The notes beneath the pieces were generated by a model. That model was given only the letters and a program-made list of their open reading frames with translations. It had not been told where the DNA came from and did not search any database. The translations under genes and the position numbers were made by a program. A DNA stretch of 64,000 nucleotides, taken from Alkalibacter mobilis (GTDB taxonomy: Bacteria > Bacillota > Clostridia > Eubacteriales > Alkalibacteraceae). The first letter of the stretch is position 1. Each line of letters starts with the position of its first letter. Of this stretch, positions 29,940 to 38,676 are shown in pieces. The stretch spans positions 62,001 to 126,000 of the forward strand of contig NZ_JADNRK010000003.1 in NCBI RefSeq assembly GCF_015594845.1, given 5' to 3'.

Positions 29940-30034
29940 CATATTTTCCAATAAAAAAAGGCCTAGGCCCCAACAATTCTTAGCTTTACTATTATAACAC
30001 AAGTTTCAGGATCTGAATATAGATTTTTCAAAAT

Positions 30035-30061
30035 AACAAGAGGACGCTCAAGCGCGTCCCC
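30035..30061 (-). terminator. Terminator after tuf copy 2
   Basis: The same GGGGACGC...GCGTCCTC stem as after copy 1, here followed by TTGTTATTTTG, so the T-run is interrupted by G. Termination may be less efficient than after copy 1. Confidence 0.65.
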
Positions 30062-31290
30062 TTAATGTGATTTCAGTGTGATTACTCGATGATCTCCGCT
30101 ACTACTCCGGCTCCTACCGTTCTTCCACCTTCTCTGATCGCAAATCTCAAACCTTCTTCGATAGCGATAGGTGTGATCAGGTTGATCTCCATTTGGATGT
30201 TGTCTCCAGGCATTACCATTTCCACGCCTTCACCCAACTCGATTATTCCTGTTACGTCTGTTGTTCTGAAGTAGAACTGTGGTCTGTATCCGTTAAAGAA
30301 TGGCGTATGTCTTCCACCCTCTTCTTTTGTCAATACGTATACTTCTGATTTGAATTTAGTATGTGGATTAATAGATCCTGGCTTAGCTAGTACCTGGCCT
30401 CTTTCGATCTCTGTTCTGTCAACGCCTCTTAGCAGTACTCCGATGTTGTCTCCTGCAACCGCTTGGTCAAGAAGCTTTCTAAACATCTCTACTCCTGTTA
30501 CTACTACTTTTCTTCTTGCATCTGAAAGACCGATGATCTCTACTTCTTCGCCTACTTTGACCATTCCTCTTTCTACTCTTCCTGTTGCTACTGTTCCTCT
30601 TCCTGTGATTGAGAATACATCCTCTACAGGCATTAGGAACGGCTTGTCTGTTTCTCTTACAGGGTCAGGTATGTATGCATCTACTGCTTTCATAAGCTCT
30701 ACTATCTTGTCTGCCCACTCGCCTTCAGGATCTTCCAACGCTCTAAGAGCACTTCCTACAACGATCGGTGTGTCATCTCCAGGGAACTCGTACTCGTTAA
30801 GCAATTCTCTTACTTCCATTTCAACCAGTTCGATCAACTCTTCGTCGTCTACCATGTCTGCCTTGTTAAGGAATACTACTATGTATGGTACTCCTACCTG
30901 TCTTGAAAGCAGGATGTGCTCTCTTGTCTGTGGCATAGGACCGTCTGCAGCACTTACTACCAGGATCGCTCCATCCATCTGTGCCGCTCCGGTGATCATG
31001 TTCTTTACGTAGTCGGCGTGTCCAGGACAGTCTACGTGTGCGTAGTGTCTTTCGTCTGTTTCGTACTCTACGTGTGCTGTTGAGATAGTGATTCCTCTTT
31101 CTCTCTCTTCAGGCGCCTTGTCGATATTGTCGAATGCCACCGCTGCTCCTGTACCGAATTTTTTGTTCAATACTGTTGTTATAGCAGCTGTCAATGTTGT
31201 CTTACCGTGGTCTACGTGTCCTATGGTTCCAATGTTAACGTGGGTTTTGTTTCTTTCAAATTTTGCTTTTCCCATTTTAATTTCCTCCTT
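30038..31290 (-). repeat. tuf duplication, copy 2
   Basis: Second copy of the 1253-bp block at 14093-15345 in the same orientation. Left of it lies the rpmG leader and right of it tRNA-Thr, so the flanks are unrelated to those of copy 1. Confidence 0.9.
30082..31275 (-). CDS. tuf: Elongation factor Tu, copy behind tRNA-Tyr and tRNA-Thr
   Basis: Same 397-residue protein as at 14137-15330. This copy lies 59 bases downstream of tRNA-Thr and shares the promoter at 31522-31550 with the two tRNAs, an arrangement like E. coli tufB, which also ends a tRNA operon. No separate promoter was seen between tRNA-Thr and the gene. Confidence 0.98.
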   Translation of the reverse strand: MGKAKFERNKTHVNIGTIGHVDHGKTTLTAAITTVLNKKFGTGAAVAFDNIDKAPEERERGITISTAHVEYETDERHYAHVDCPGHADYVKNMITGAAQMDGAILVVSAADGPMPQTREHILLSRQVGVPYIVVFLNKADMVDDEELIELVEMEVRELLNEYEFPGDDTPIVVGSALRALEDPEGEWADKIVELMKAVDAYIPDPVRETDKPFLMPVEDVFSITGRGTVATGRVERGMVKVGEEVEIIGLSDARRKVVVTGVEMFRKLLDQAVAGDNIGVLLRGVDRTEIERGQVLAKPGSINPHTKFKSEVYVLTKEEGGRHTPFFNGYRPQFYFRTTDVTGIIELGEGVEMVMPGDNIQMEINLITPIAIEEGLRFAIREGGRTVGAGVVAEIIE

Positions 31291-31334
31291 CGATCCCTAA
31301 TTAATATCTTAACACTTCTGTGTCTTTTACTTAA

Positions 31335-31410
31335 TGGAGCCCATAACCGGATTTGAACCGATGACCCCCACCTTACCATGGTGGTGCTCTACCTACTGAG
31401 CTATATGGGC
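31335..31410 (-). tRNA. tRNA-Thr (GGT)
   Basis: A 76-base cloverleaf with acceptor GCCCATA/TATGGGC, D arm GCTC...GAGC, anticodon stem CCACC/GGTGG with loop ATGGTAA (anticodon GGT, threonine), T arm with TTCAAAT, and encoded CCA. It lies four bases after tRNA-Tyr. Confidence 0.97.
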
Positions 31411-31414
31411 TGGT

Positions 31415-31499
31415 TGGTGGTGGGAGATGGATTCGAACCATCGAAGGCTGTGCCAACAGATTTACAGTCTGCCCCCTTTGGCCACTCGGGAACCCCACC
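31415..31499 (-). tRNA. tRNA-Tyr (GTA)
   Basis: An 85-base class II tRNA with acceptor GGTGGGG/TCCCACC, anticodon loop CTGTAAA (anticodon GTA, tyrosine), a long variable arm and encoded ACCA. First gene of the tRNA-Tyr, tRNA-Thr, tuf unit. Confidence 0.97.
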
Positions 31500-31521
31500 T
31501 GATATATAAAATCGCTATTAC

Positions 31522-31550
31522 ATAATACTAAAATTGCCTTTGACTGTCAA
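31522..31550 (-). promoter_or_regulatory. Promoter of tRNA-Tyr, tRNA-Thr and tuf
   Basis: TTGACA at 31550-31545, 17 bases, TATTAT at 31527-31522, about 22 bases before the tRNA-Tyr 5' end. It starts 17 bases after the sigH stop, and no terminator is visible between them. Confidence 0.85.
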
Positions 31551-31566
31551 TTGTTTAAAAACTATT

Positions 31567-32205
31567 TTAATAATATTTTGACTTGAAATCAGTATTGACT
31601 TTCTTTTTCACCCTTTGAAGTGCATTATCTATGGATTTTTTGTCTTTGCCAAGTTTTCTCGCTATCTCTTTTTGCCCGTCACCTTCAATATGGCATTTGA
31701 GCACTCTCAGCTCAAATGTGCTCAGAGCCGCTTTCAATGTCTCGCTCATGCGAATCAGCGCATCGTGACCTATTGCCGTTTCTTCCGGTTCACGGATCTT
31801 GTGATCCGATATCATATCGCCCACAGTGACGTCTCCGCCTTCCCTGTACACTGGATTGCTGAATGAAACGTATCCGTTTAAAGGCAAGTGCTTGTTTCTA
31901 TTGGCTGAACGAATTGCCGTCAATATCTGCCTTTCAATGCACATTTCAGCAAAATATCGAAATCCCACATTTTTTTCAGGACTGTAACTTCTTACAGCTT
32001 TTAACAGGCCTATCAATCCTTCCTGGTAGAGATCATCCTTGTCTCCCCCAGATATGTAGTAAGATCTGGCCTTTTGAAAAACCAGACCTCTGTACTTTTT
32101 CACTAAAAAGTTTTGAGCTTCCAAATCCCCATCGGACGCTCTTTTAAAAAGGACTTCATCTGTCGTTTCTCCAACCCCTGTCGATTTGCCGCCTCTGTAA
32201 TACAC
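31567..32205 (-). CDS. sigH: RNA polymerase sigma factor, SigH (Spo0H) family, GTG start
   Basis: A 212-residue sigma-70 family factor. Region 2 contains KKYRGLVFQKARSYYI, the core-binding DDLYQEGLIGLLKAV and SANRNKHLPLNGYVS; region 4 ends with a helix-turn-helix in KEIARKLGKDKKSIDNAL. In B. subtilis SigH directs the switch to stationary phase, competence and sporulation. It follows rae1 by 20 bases, the same rlmB-rae1-sigH order as B. subtilis. Start GTG at 32205, seven bases after AGGGGTGG. Sporulation ability cannot be judged from this gene alone. Confidence 0.92.
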   Translation of the reverse strand: MYYRGGKSTGVGETTDEVLFKRASDGDLEAQNFLVKKYRGLVFQKARSYYISGGDKDDLYQEGLIGLLKAVRSYSPEKNVGFRYFAEMCIERQILTAIRSANRNKHLPLNGYVSFSNPVYREGGDVTVGDMISDHKIREPEETAIGHDALIRMSETLKAALSTFELRVLKCHIEGDGQKEIARKLGKDKKSIDNALQRVKKKVNTDFKSKYY

Positions 32206-32225
32206 CTTAAAACCACCCCTTAAGA

Positions 32226-32753
32226 TTACTCCTGATTTTCGTTCTGCGTAAAATCAGAAAGTTTTTTGATCGTATCGTTGTCCAAATTATGCAAAAGTCT
32301 GTTCTTTTCCGCAATATTCTGCTTCTCTATCTTTTTCATATTGGATTCAAAGGCAAACTCGACTTCTTTTTCAAGTTCTCGAGCGCTGATCCTGATTCCT
32401 CCTGCGCTCAGTATCATCTTTTGAAGCATGAAGTCTGAAGTGGCGACCGTGATTTCGTGGACTGGATTTATCTGATGTATCAGTTTTTCGATATAACTGT
32501 CCGCCGTCTGGTTCTTGGCGGAATAAACCACCATTATCCCGCCAGTTTCCTCTTCTTTTGCCGTTTCAGTATTATTGTACGCGTCAAATACTAAAACAAC
32601 CTTTAAATTTTTTAACTTTGCATAACTTTGCATCAAATCGATCAAAGATTTCCTTGCATCTTCGAGGCTGTGTTCCATCAAATTCCGTAATTTTTCCCAA
32701 TGGTTTATCAGATTGTAGCCGTCTACCACGAGATAATGTTCTCTGAGCCCCAC
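32226..32753 (-). CDS. rae1: YacP/Rae1-like NYN-domain ribonuclease, GTG start
   Basis: The 175 residues form a NYN (PIN-like) domain: VVDGYNLINHW with the first acidic residue, VVLVFDAYNN, and TADSYIEKLIH plus VATSDFMLQKM with further acidic residues. B. subtilis Rae1 cleaves mRNA in the ribosome A site. A long charged helix follows at the C-terminus. Start is GTG at 32753, overlapping the region just after the rlmB stop. Position between rlmB and sigH supports the call. Confidence 0.88.
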   Translation of the reverse strand: MGLREHYLVVDGYNLINHWEKLRNLMEHSLEDARKSLIDLMQSYAKLKNLKVVLVFDAYNNTETAKEEETGGIMVVYSAKNQTADSYIEKLIHQINPVHEITVATSDFMLQKMILSAGGIRISARELEKEVEFAFESNMKKIEKQNIAEKNRLLHNLDNDTIKKLSDFTQNENQE

Positions 32754-32754
32754 A

Positions 32755-33582
32755 TTAATTTCCGTCCCTTCTCTGTCTGGCCGCTTCGCTAAAAATTATT
32801 CCGGCTGCCACAGAGGCATTCAAAGATTCTATGCTTCCGTACATGGGTATGGATACGCTGAAATCACATTCTTCCTTCACCAATCTGCTGATCCCCTTGC
32901 CTTCACTGCCTATGACCACAGCCAACGGCCCTTTGAAATTAGTCTTGTAGTAGGCTTCACCCCCGGGTTCTGCGCCACCCACCCACAGGCCTTGTTTTTT
33001 CAAATCCTTAAGAGTTTGAGTCAGGTTGGTCACCTTTCCTATCATCATGTTCTCAGCAGCTCCGGCAGAAGCCTTGACTGCTATGGGCGTAAGGTCTACC
33101 GATCTGTTTTTGGTGATTATGATCCCATGGACACCGCAGGCATCCGCAGTACGTATTATCGCGCCGAAATTATGCGGATCGGTGATCTGATCCAAAACGA
33201 CTATGAAAGGATCTTCACCCAATTTTTGGGCTTTTGCGATCATGTCTTCCGGTTCGTAATAGGAAAAGTTTGTTGCTATTGCTATGATCCCCTGATGATT
33301 TCCTGTTTTGCTGGAGTAATCAAGTTTTTTTCTATCAACCATCTGAATTTTGATTTTTTTCTCTTTGGCCAACTCAAATATTTCGGCATTTCCCGTTTCT
33401 CTTCTGCCTTTGGCAACCATAATCTTTTCGATGGTCACACCCGATCTCAGCGCTTCCAGGATAGGATTTTTACCTTCTATCTGCCTTACATCCCTTTCGG
33501 GTCTTTCAAACTTTTTTTCCGTCTTGACATTTTCAGCCTTGTTGTCTCTGTTGCCGCTATTATCATTTTTGTTTCGTCTCAT
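32755..33582 (-). CDS. rlmB: 23S rRNA 2'-O-methyltransferase, RlmB family
   Basis: A SPOUT (TrmH) methyltransferase of 275 residues. An unusually long, charged N-terminal extension (about 45 residues rich in N, K, R, E) precedes a substrate-binding L30e-like domain (GKNPILEALRSG). The knotted catalytic motifs are ITDPHNFGAIIRTADA, VIGSEGKGISRLV and YGSIESLNASVAAGI. The open frame continues to 33675 within thyX; the ATG at 33582, 11 bases after thyX, with AGAGG upstream, is preferred. RlmB methylates G2251 (E. coli numbering); substrate here is by homology. Confidence 0.9.
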   Translation of the reverse strand: MRRNKNDNSGNRDNKAENVKTEKKFERPERDVRQIEGKNPILEALRSGVTIEKIMVAKGRRETGNAEIFELAKEKKIKIQMVDRKKLDYSSKTGNHQGIIAIATNFSYYEPEDMIAKAQKLGEDPFIVVLDQITDPHNFGAIIRTADACGVHGIIITKNRSVDLTPIAVKASAGAAENMMIGKVTNLTQTLKDLKKQGLWVGGAEPGGEAYYKTNFKGPLAVVIGSEGKGISRLVKEECDFSVSIPMYGSIESLNASVAAGIIFSEAARQRRDGN

Positions 33583-33593
33583 AATCCTCTTCC

Positions 33594-34364
33594 TTAAATG
33601 TTGCTGAATTTTTCTCTGATTTCTACTATCTTGCCACACGTCATAGGGCCTTCCGGACACGGGCCGTTCAAACAATTTGGCCCTGCATGTTTAAATATCA
33701 ACGGCGCCTTGCCTTTGACCAATCTCAACATTTCAGTTGCCAGCTCCCGGATTTCCCACTGGGCCCTCTCACAACATCTGTGATTGAAAAAGTGGAGAAG
33801 TTCCCTGGCGTTCATGGTGGCAATGATCTTTGTTTCACATCCGTTGGGCAATACGTATCTCGCATCTTCTATTGCTGTTTTTTCAGCCTTTCCTTTTGCT
33901 GCCTTTTCACTGTCCCCCTGGGCGACATACTCATCGAACCTTTGTTTTTTCAAAATGCCCACCAGCTCATCGTAATACTTCTGGTCACTTTCCATGGCCT
34001 TTATATAAATTTCTCTGGCCCTTTCGTCTGCGGCGATCTGGGGCGGAACAATATATTCAAATTGATTTTCCGTTACATACCTTTGAGATTTCTGAGAATA
34101 GCTGGCCACCCTGTGTCTCACAAGCTGATGAGTTAGGCTTCTGGATACTCCTTCTATTCCAAACGTAAAGGATACATGCTCTATGGGGGATTCGTGACCC
34201 ATATCCATCAATTTCGAGAGAAACTTATTGACGCTGGTTTCGTCAAGGCCCCCCAACAACTCCTCTATCCCACCTGGAGAGTAACAAAGTTTTGCAGCAG
34301 CCGAGATAATTTTTTCGGGTTCGGGTGTGTGGGCCAGTATTTCTACTTTCAATTTTGCTTCCAT
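33594..34364 (-). CDS. thyX: Flavin-dependent thymidylate synthase
   Basis: Makes dTMP from dUMP with FAD, NADPH and methylenetetrahydrofolate. The signature [14 protein letters not shown] matches the ThyX motif RHRxxSxxxxSxRY. The 256 residues include [12 protein letters not shown] and the C-terminal [12 protein letters not shown]. No thyA is seen in the window. The promoter is an extended -10 at 34399-34407. It leads the thyX-rlmB-rae1-sigH run. Confidence 0.96.
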   Translation of the reverse strand: MEAKLKVEILAHTPEPEKIISAAAKLCYSPGGIEELLGGLDETSVNKFLSKLMDMGHESPIEHVSFTFGIEGVSRSLTHQLVRHRVASYSQKSQRYVTENQFEYIVPPQIAADERAREIYIKAMESDQKYYDELVGILKKQRFDEYVAQGDSEKAAKGKAEKTAIEDARYVLPNGCETKIIATMNARELLHFFNHRCCERAQWEIRELATEMLRLVKGKAPLIFKHAGPNCLNGPCPEGPMTCGKIVEIREKFSNI

Positions 34365-34398
34365 ATAGCATTCCTCCTGTAATAATTATTTTAAAACA

Positions 34399-34407
34399 AT
34401 TATACCA
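34399..34407 (-). promoter_or_regulatory. Extended -10 promoter of thyX
   Basis: TGGTATAAT at 34407-34399 on the transcribed strand; the -35 (ATTAAA, 17 bases upstream) is poor, so the TGn extension would matter. It lies 35 bases before the thyX start. Confidence 0.6.
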
Positions 34408-34426
34408 TAATATGGCTCTTTTTAAT

Positions 34427-35566
34427 CTATTTGCCCGCCTTATAAAACTGATAAAAATATGTCAAAACATTGCCATTGTAAAGCTTTCTGTTCTTTGTGG
34501 CTCTGCGTCCAAAATACCTTTCAAATTCAAGGTGTGCGGTTATTATGTGGGCTGAATAATCCTTTGCATCTTTATATGCTCTCCCAAGATCTTTGTAGAG
34601 AGCCTCCACTTCTTTTTTCTCCATCAAACGCTCACCGTACGGAGGATTGGAAACGATCATTCCCTTTCCATGCAATTCACGGATATCTCTTGCGTCTTTG
34701 ACTCTGAAAACCACCGATTCTCCTACGCCGGCTAACCTTGCATTCTCTTTTGCCGTTTCAATGGATCCGCCGTCCAAGTCCCATCCCTCGATGAACAGCT
34801 TCGACTTCTTCGATATGCCACCAGAGTGCTGAAGTTCGGATCTGATTTCATCAAACGCTTCTGCAAATCCGCCCTTCCAATCCTGGGAAGCAAAATCTCT
34901 CTTCATTCCCGGTTTGATGTCCAGCGCCAACATCGCCGCTTCTATCGGGATGGTCCCCGATCCGCAAAACGGATCCAAAAACTCCAGTTCAGGTCTCCAA
35001 CCACTCAATAAAACCATGGCTGCCGCCAAGGTTTCCTTGATAGGCGCTTCATTTCCCTTGGCCCTGTAACCTCTTTTATTAAGCCCGCTGCCGCTTGTAT
35101 CGAGAAACAGTGAAGCTTGATCTTTTAAAATATTCAAGTGAATGGCCACAGTCGCTCCAGATTCCTCAAGCCATTGGGTTTTATATTTTTTACCCAGCCT
35201 GTCCGCAACGGCTTTTTTAACTATTCTTTGGCAATCCGACCTGCTGAACAGTTTTGATTTCACGGAAATCGACTTGGCCACGGGAAAGATGTCCTTTTCG
35301 CCTATCCACTTTTCCCAAGGGAGGGATTTGGTTCTTTCATATAGCTCTTCGAATGTGAGACATTCAAAGCTTCCCACCTGGATCAAGACTCTGTCGGCTG
35401 TCCTGAGAGATATATTGGCCATTGCCACATCCCGGACGGTCCCCTCAAAGTACACCTTGCCATTGTCCGCTTTGGGTTTGTCGTAACCCAGATTTTGCAA
35501 CTCTTTTTTTAAGACACCTTCGAGACCAAACGTACACGTTGCCGCCAGAATAAATTTATCATTCAT
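34427..35566 (-). CDS. THUMP-domain class I RNA methyltransferase (RlmL/YpsC-like)
   Basis: 379 residues. The N-terminal half holds a ferredoxin-like and THUMP domain (ATCTFGLEGVLKKELQNLG; VAIHLNILKDQASLFLDTS), then GYRAKGNEAPIKETLAAAM. The methyltransferase half has the SAM loop FLDPFCGSGTIPIEAAM and the catalytic SNPPYGERL, used by N2-guanine or N6-adenine methylases. YpsC/RlmL act on 23S rRNA guanine; the exact base is by homology. The ATG at 35566 overlaps the hisS stop by eight bases with GGTGG five bases before; a GTG three codons earlier is an alternative. Confidence 0.9.
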   Translation of the reverse strand: MNDKFILAATCTFGLEGVLKKELQNLGYDKPKADNGKVYFEGTVRDVAMANISLRTADRVLIQVGSFECLTFEELYERTKSLPWEKWIGEKDIFPVAKSISVKSKLFSRSDCQRIVKKAVADRLGKKYKTQWLEESGATVAIHLNILKDQASLFLDTSGSGLNKRGYRAKGNEAPIKETLAAAMVLLSGWRPELEFLDPFCGSGTIPIEAAMLALDIKPGMKRDFASQDWKGGFAEAFDEIRSELQHSGGISKKSKLFIEGWDLDGGSIETAKENARLAGVGESVVFRVKDARDIRELHGKGMIVSNPPYGERLMEKKEVEALYKDLGRAYKDAKDYSAHIITAHLEFERYFGRRATKNRKLYNGNVLTYFYQFYKAGK

Positions 35567-36809
35567 TATTTCCACCGATTTTCAATTCCTTTTCGTCTCT
35601 TCCGTATACCCACAAGTATTCAAACCCGGCTGTTTCCAGCTGTCCAATTTGCTTTCCAAGTTTCTTTTTGGCCTTGATGACCGAAACGCAATAGCCGGAA
35701 TTTCTCAATTCGTCGGCTTTCTCAATAACATTTACGAATTCATCATTCAAATCGTACAGCAATGCGAGCTTTTTCCCATTGTTGCCGACAAATTTTTCTT
35801 CTTCCATCATTATTCCAACAATTCTTTCAAACCCAATGGAAAATCCTACAGCCGGCGAGGAATCCTTGGAAAATTTTCCTATCAGGCCGTCGTATCGGCC
35901 TCCACCTGCCACCGAGTATCCGTAAGGTCCATAAGATATTTCAAAAATCATGCCGGTATAATATCCCATGCCCCTGACCAAAGTGGGATCGAATACGATC
36001 TCGTATTTCCCTCCGGACAGTTTTTCAACGGTTTCGATCGTACTTAACAGATCTTCTGCCGCGCCTCCTGCAATCTCCCCCGAGCGAAGTTTTTCCACAT
36101 TCAAGCTTTCAGTTGCACTTACAAGTTTTTCGGCTGCCGTAATCCCCTGTGACAATTGTGACAGCTCAGCCAGCACGCCGTCCTTGCCGATCTTATCTTT
36201 TTTATCCAGTATAATGCTGACTTGGGAAATGTCGTTTTCAGAATAACCAGCTCCCAAAATCATCCCGGAAAGTATTCTCCTGTCATTGATCTTCACCGTA
36301 AAATCGTCGAATCCGATCTGGTTCAAGGCTTTAGCTGTTGTGTCTATAAGCTCCACTTCCGCCTGCCAGCTGTCATCCCCTATTATATCGATGTCGCATT
36401 GCTTAAATGACCTGAATCTGCCCTTTTGCGGCCTTTCCGCCCTATAAACGTTGCCTATCTGTATAGATTTAAATGGCATGGAAAGTTTTTGCTGATTATT
36501 GGAGTAAAATCTGCTTAGTGGCAAAGTAAGATCGTATCTCAAACCTATATCGCAAATATCCGTAACTGAGGCTTCGCTGTGGAGATCAAGCTTCTCGCCT
36601 CTTTTGAGGATCGTGAACAGCATTTTTAAATTTTCTCCGCCTTCACTGTCCAACAAAAGGTCCAACGACTCCAATGCCGGCGTTTCGATCCTTTGAAATC
36701 CATGCTTTACGTATGTATCTAAAATTTTTGATTCCAACCTGTCTCTGATTTCCATTTCATCAGGCAGAATGTCTCTGGTCCCTCTCACAGGGTTTGAGTT
36801 TTTTGCCAT
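35559..36809 (-). CDS. hisS: Histidyl-tRNA synthetase of the RYDLT (eukaryote/actinobacteria-like) type
   Basis: A class II synthetase of 416 residues. Motif 1 region begins VRGTRDILPDEMEIRDR. Where most bacterial HisRS read LRPEGT, this reads LRYDLTLPLSRF, the form of eukaryotic and some actinobacterial enzymes. Motif 2 is YRAERPQKGRFRSF, then QCDIDIIG. The histidine motifs are LVRGMGYYTGMIFE (RGLDYYTG with Asp to Gly) and GGGRYDGL. The C-terminal anticodon domain (LALLYDLNDEFVNVIEKAD onward) is complete. HisZ, the regulatory homologue, is unlikely: the catalytic arginines are kept and no hisG is near. It lies between tyrS and the methyltransferase. Confidence 0.88.
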   Translation of the reverse strand: MAKNSNPVRGTRDILPDEMEIRDRLESKILDTYVKHGFQRIETPALESLDLLLDSEGGENLKMLFTILKRGEKLDLHSEASVTDICDIGLRYDLTLPLSRFYSNNQQKLSMPFKSIQIGNVYRAERPQKGRFRSFKQCDIDIIGDDSWQAEVELIDTTAKALNQIGFDDFTVKINDRRILSGMILGAGYSENDISQVSIILDKKDKIGKDGVLAELSQLSQGITAAEKLVSATESLNVEKLRSGEIAGGAAEDLLSTIETVEKLSGGKYEIVFDPTLVRGMGYYTGMIFEISYGPYGYSVAGGGRYDGLIGKFSKDSSPAVGFSIGFERIVGIMMEEEKFVGNNGKKLALLYDLNDEFVNVIEKADELRNSGYCVSVIKAKKKLGKQIGQLETAGFEYLWVYGRDEKELKIGGNNE

Positions 36810-36832
36810 TATAATCCTCCTATCTGCGGGTA

Positions 36833-36868
36833 GTGCCGCTTGGTCTTTGATCGACCTGCAAGCGGCAC
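36833..36868 (-). other. Hairpin between tyrS and hisS
   Basis: GTGCCGCTTG and CAAGCGGCAC form a ten-pair stem with an inner GTC...GAC in the loop, in the 63-base gap between the tyrS stop and hisS start. Neither side has a T-run, so it is not a standard terminator. It may be a processing or stability element. Confidence 0.4.
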
Positions 36869-36872
36869 CTGT

Positions 36873-38096
36873 TTAATCTATTTTTATTTTGTGATGAGTC
36901 TTCTTGCCTTTTTTTATGATCACACTGCCTCCACTGATTTTTTCAGGCGGCAATTTATAGTCAAGACCTTCCACTTTTTCTCCATCTACCTGTACTCCAC
37001 CCTGGGTGACCAATCTTCGCCCCTCGCTTTTGGAAGGGACCAATCCGGTTCCAATAAGGATCTCTATAATATCCATTTGTGCTATTTCCGCTGATTTAAA
37101 TTCGGTAGTGGGCATATCGTCAGAATCGCCTTGCTTAACAAAAAGACTCCTTGCAGTTTGCTGCGCTTTTTCGGCGTCTTCTTCCCCATGAATCATTTTT
37201 GTGACTTCGTAAGCAAGAATTTCTTTCGCCTTGTTGATTTCCGCTCCTTCAAGAGACGACAATCTCTCAACTTCATCCATTGGAAGGAAGGTCAACAGGG
37301 ATAGACATTTTCTGACGTCTGCATCATCGATATTTCTCCAATATTGATAAAAGTCATATGGCGTCGTTTTTTCCGGATCCAGCCATAAAGCGCCCTTTTC
37401 GGTTTTTCCCATCTTTTTGCCGTCAGATGTAGTCAGAAGGGAAAAGGTCATCCCGTAAGCCTGTCCCCCGGATTTTCTTCTTATAAGCTCGGTTCCGCCC
37501 AAGATATTGGACCACTGGTCATTTCCTCCAAGTTGAAGCTTGCAATTATAATCTTTATATAAAACATAGAAATCATATGATTGCATTATCATGTAATTGA
37601 ACTCCAAAAACGTCAGCCCTTTTTCCATTCTGCTTTTGTAGCAATCAGCCGCCAGCATTCTGTTTACGGAAAAATGGACCCCTATTTCTCTCAGAAGTTC
37701 AACGTAATTAAGCTCCAGCAGCCAATCCGCATTGTCAAGCATCAAGGCCTTACCATCGGAAAAATCCAGAAATTTCTTGAAGACCAACTTGAATTTTTCA
37801 CCATTGGCCTTTATTTGTTCCCTGGTCAGCATTTTTCTCATATCAGTCTTGTCTGTGGGATCCCCTACCATAGTCGTTCCCCCACCGATCAAGGCGATGG
37901 GTCTGTGCCCGTGTTTTTGCATATGAGTCATTACCATTATTTGAAGAAAATGCCCTATATGAAGGCTGTCTGCAGTGGGATCGAATCCTATATAAAATGT
38001 TGTAGACTCCTTTCCCAGCATTTCCCTGATTTCATCTTCATGGGTGCATTGCTCTATAAATCCTCTTTCTTTCAACACGTCAAATACATTAGACAT
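36873..38096 (-). CDS. tyrS: Tyrosyl-tRNA synthetase
   Basis: A class I synthetase of 407 residues. The HIGH motif is DSLHIGHFL, the KMSKS counterpart is [11 protein letters not shown], and the C-terminal S4 RNA-binding domain is [20 protein letters not shown]. The [15 protein letters not shown] form is the bacterial type with a 407-residue length. The 120-base gap to the divergent lspA is too short for a T-box leader and shows none. AGGAGG precedes the ATG. Confidence 0.97.
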   Translation of the reverse strand: MSNVFDVLKERGFIEQCTHEDEIREMLGKESTTFYIGFDPTADSLHIGHFLQIMVMTHMQKHGHRPIALIGGGTTMVGDPTDKTDMRKMLTREQIKANGEKFKLVFKKFLDFSDGKALMLDNADWLLELNYVELLREIGVHFSVNRMLAADCYKSRMEKGLTFLEFNYMIMQSYDFYVLYKDYNCKLQLGGNDQWSNILGGTELIRRKSGGQAYGMTFSLLTTSDGKKMGKTEKGALWLDPEKTTPYDFYQYWRNIDDADVRKCLSLLTFLPMDEVERLSSLEGAEINKAKEILAYEVTKMIHGEEDAEKAQQTARSLFVKQGDSDDMPTTEFKSAEIAQMDIIEILIGTGLVPSKSEGRRLVTQGGVQVDGEKVEGLDYKLPPEKISGGSVIIKKGKKTHHKIKID

Positions 38097-38216
38097 ATAA
38101 TTACCTCCTGCAACAAATATTTTGCATAAACTTATATTTTCATTGCGCTTTCCTATACAGCGGCTTCAACTTATATTATACTGTATTGTATATCAATTTT
38201 ACCGGGAGGAACACCA

Positions 38217-38675
38217 ATGAGCTTTATTATCATAATTGCCATCATTCTTTTGGACCAGTTCAGCAAATACCTGGTTTTGAATCATCTTACGGACATTTCA
38301 ACCATTCCTCTTTGGGAAGGAGTATTTCACCTTACCTACAGGGAAAACACGGGTGCTGCATTCAGCATTTTTACCGACATGCAGCTTTTTCTTAAAATCA
38401 TAACGTCTATTTTTGTAGTTTTGTTGTTGATATTCTTGATCAAACACGTCCGTTCCGAAAAAAAATTCACTCTCAAGGCTCTGTCTCTTTCGTTCATCAT
38501 CGGTGGAGCCGTGGGCAATCTTATAGATAGATTGAGATTCAACTTCGTAGTCGATTTTTTTGATTTCCGACTGATAAACTTTGCGGTCTTCAACGTGGCA
38601 GACTCATTTATCGTCATAGGAAGCATCCTGCTGATCATAATTTTGATGCTGGATCCTTCAGACAAGATATTTTAG
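38217..38675 (+). CDS. lspA: Lipoprotein signal peptidase (signal peptidase II)
   Basis: An aspartyl protease of the membrane that cleaves signal peptides of lipoproteins such as MetQ at 53102. The 152 residues have four hydrophobic segments and the family motifs ENTGAAFSIF, VVDFFDF and FNVADSFIV, with the two catalytic aspartates in the last two. ATG at 38217 follows GGGAGGAACACCA. The gene converges with gntR, with one base between their stop codons, and no terminator separates them. Confidence 0.96.
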   Translation: MSFIIIIAIILLDQFSKYLVLNHLTDISTIPLWEGVFHLTYRENTGAAFSIFTDMQLFLKIITSIFVVLLLIFLIKHVRSEKKFTLKALSLSFIIGGAVGNLIDRLRFNFVVDFFDFRLINFAVFNVADSFIVIGSILLIIILMLDPSDKIF

Positions 38676-38676
38676 T

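Noticed and set aside
29959-29971. GGCCTAGGCC with a T-run as a terminator before rpmG
   Set aside because: The palindrome leaves at most three base pairs around a four-base loop, too weak for a terminator.
32755-33675. Longer rlmB reading starting inside thyX
   Set aside because: The extra N-terminal part overlaps the conserved thyX end. The ATG at 33582 has a suitable ribosome site.
35559-36809. HisZ (regulatory subunit of ATP phosphoribosyltransferase)
   Set aside because: Catalytic motif 2 arginine and both histidine motifs are kept, an anticodon domain is present, and no hisG or other his genes lie near.
38097-38216. T-box leader before tyrS
   Set aside because: The gap is 120 bases and shared with divergent lspA. 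No specifier loop, T-box sequence or terminator pair is visible.
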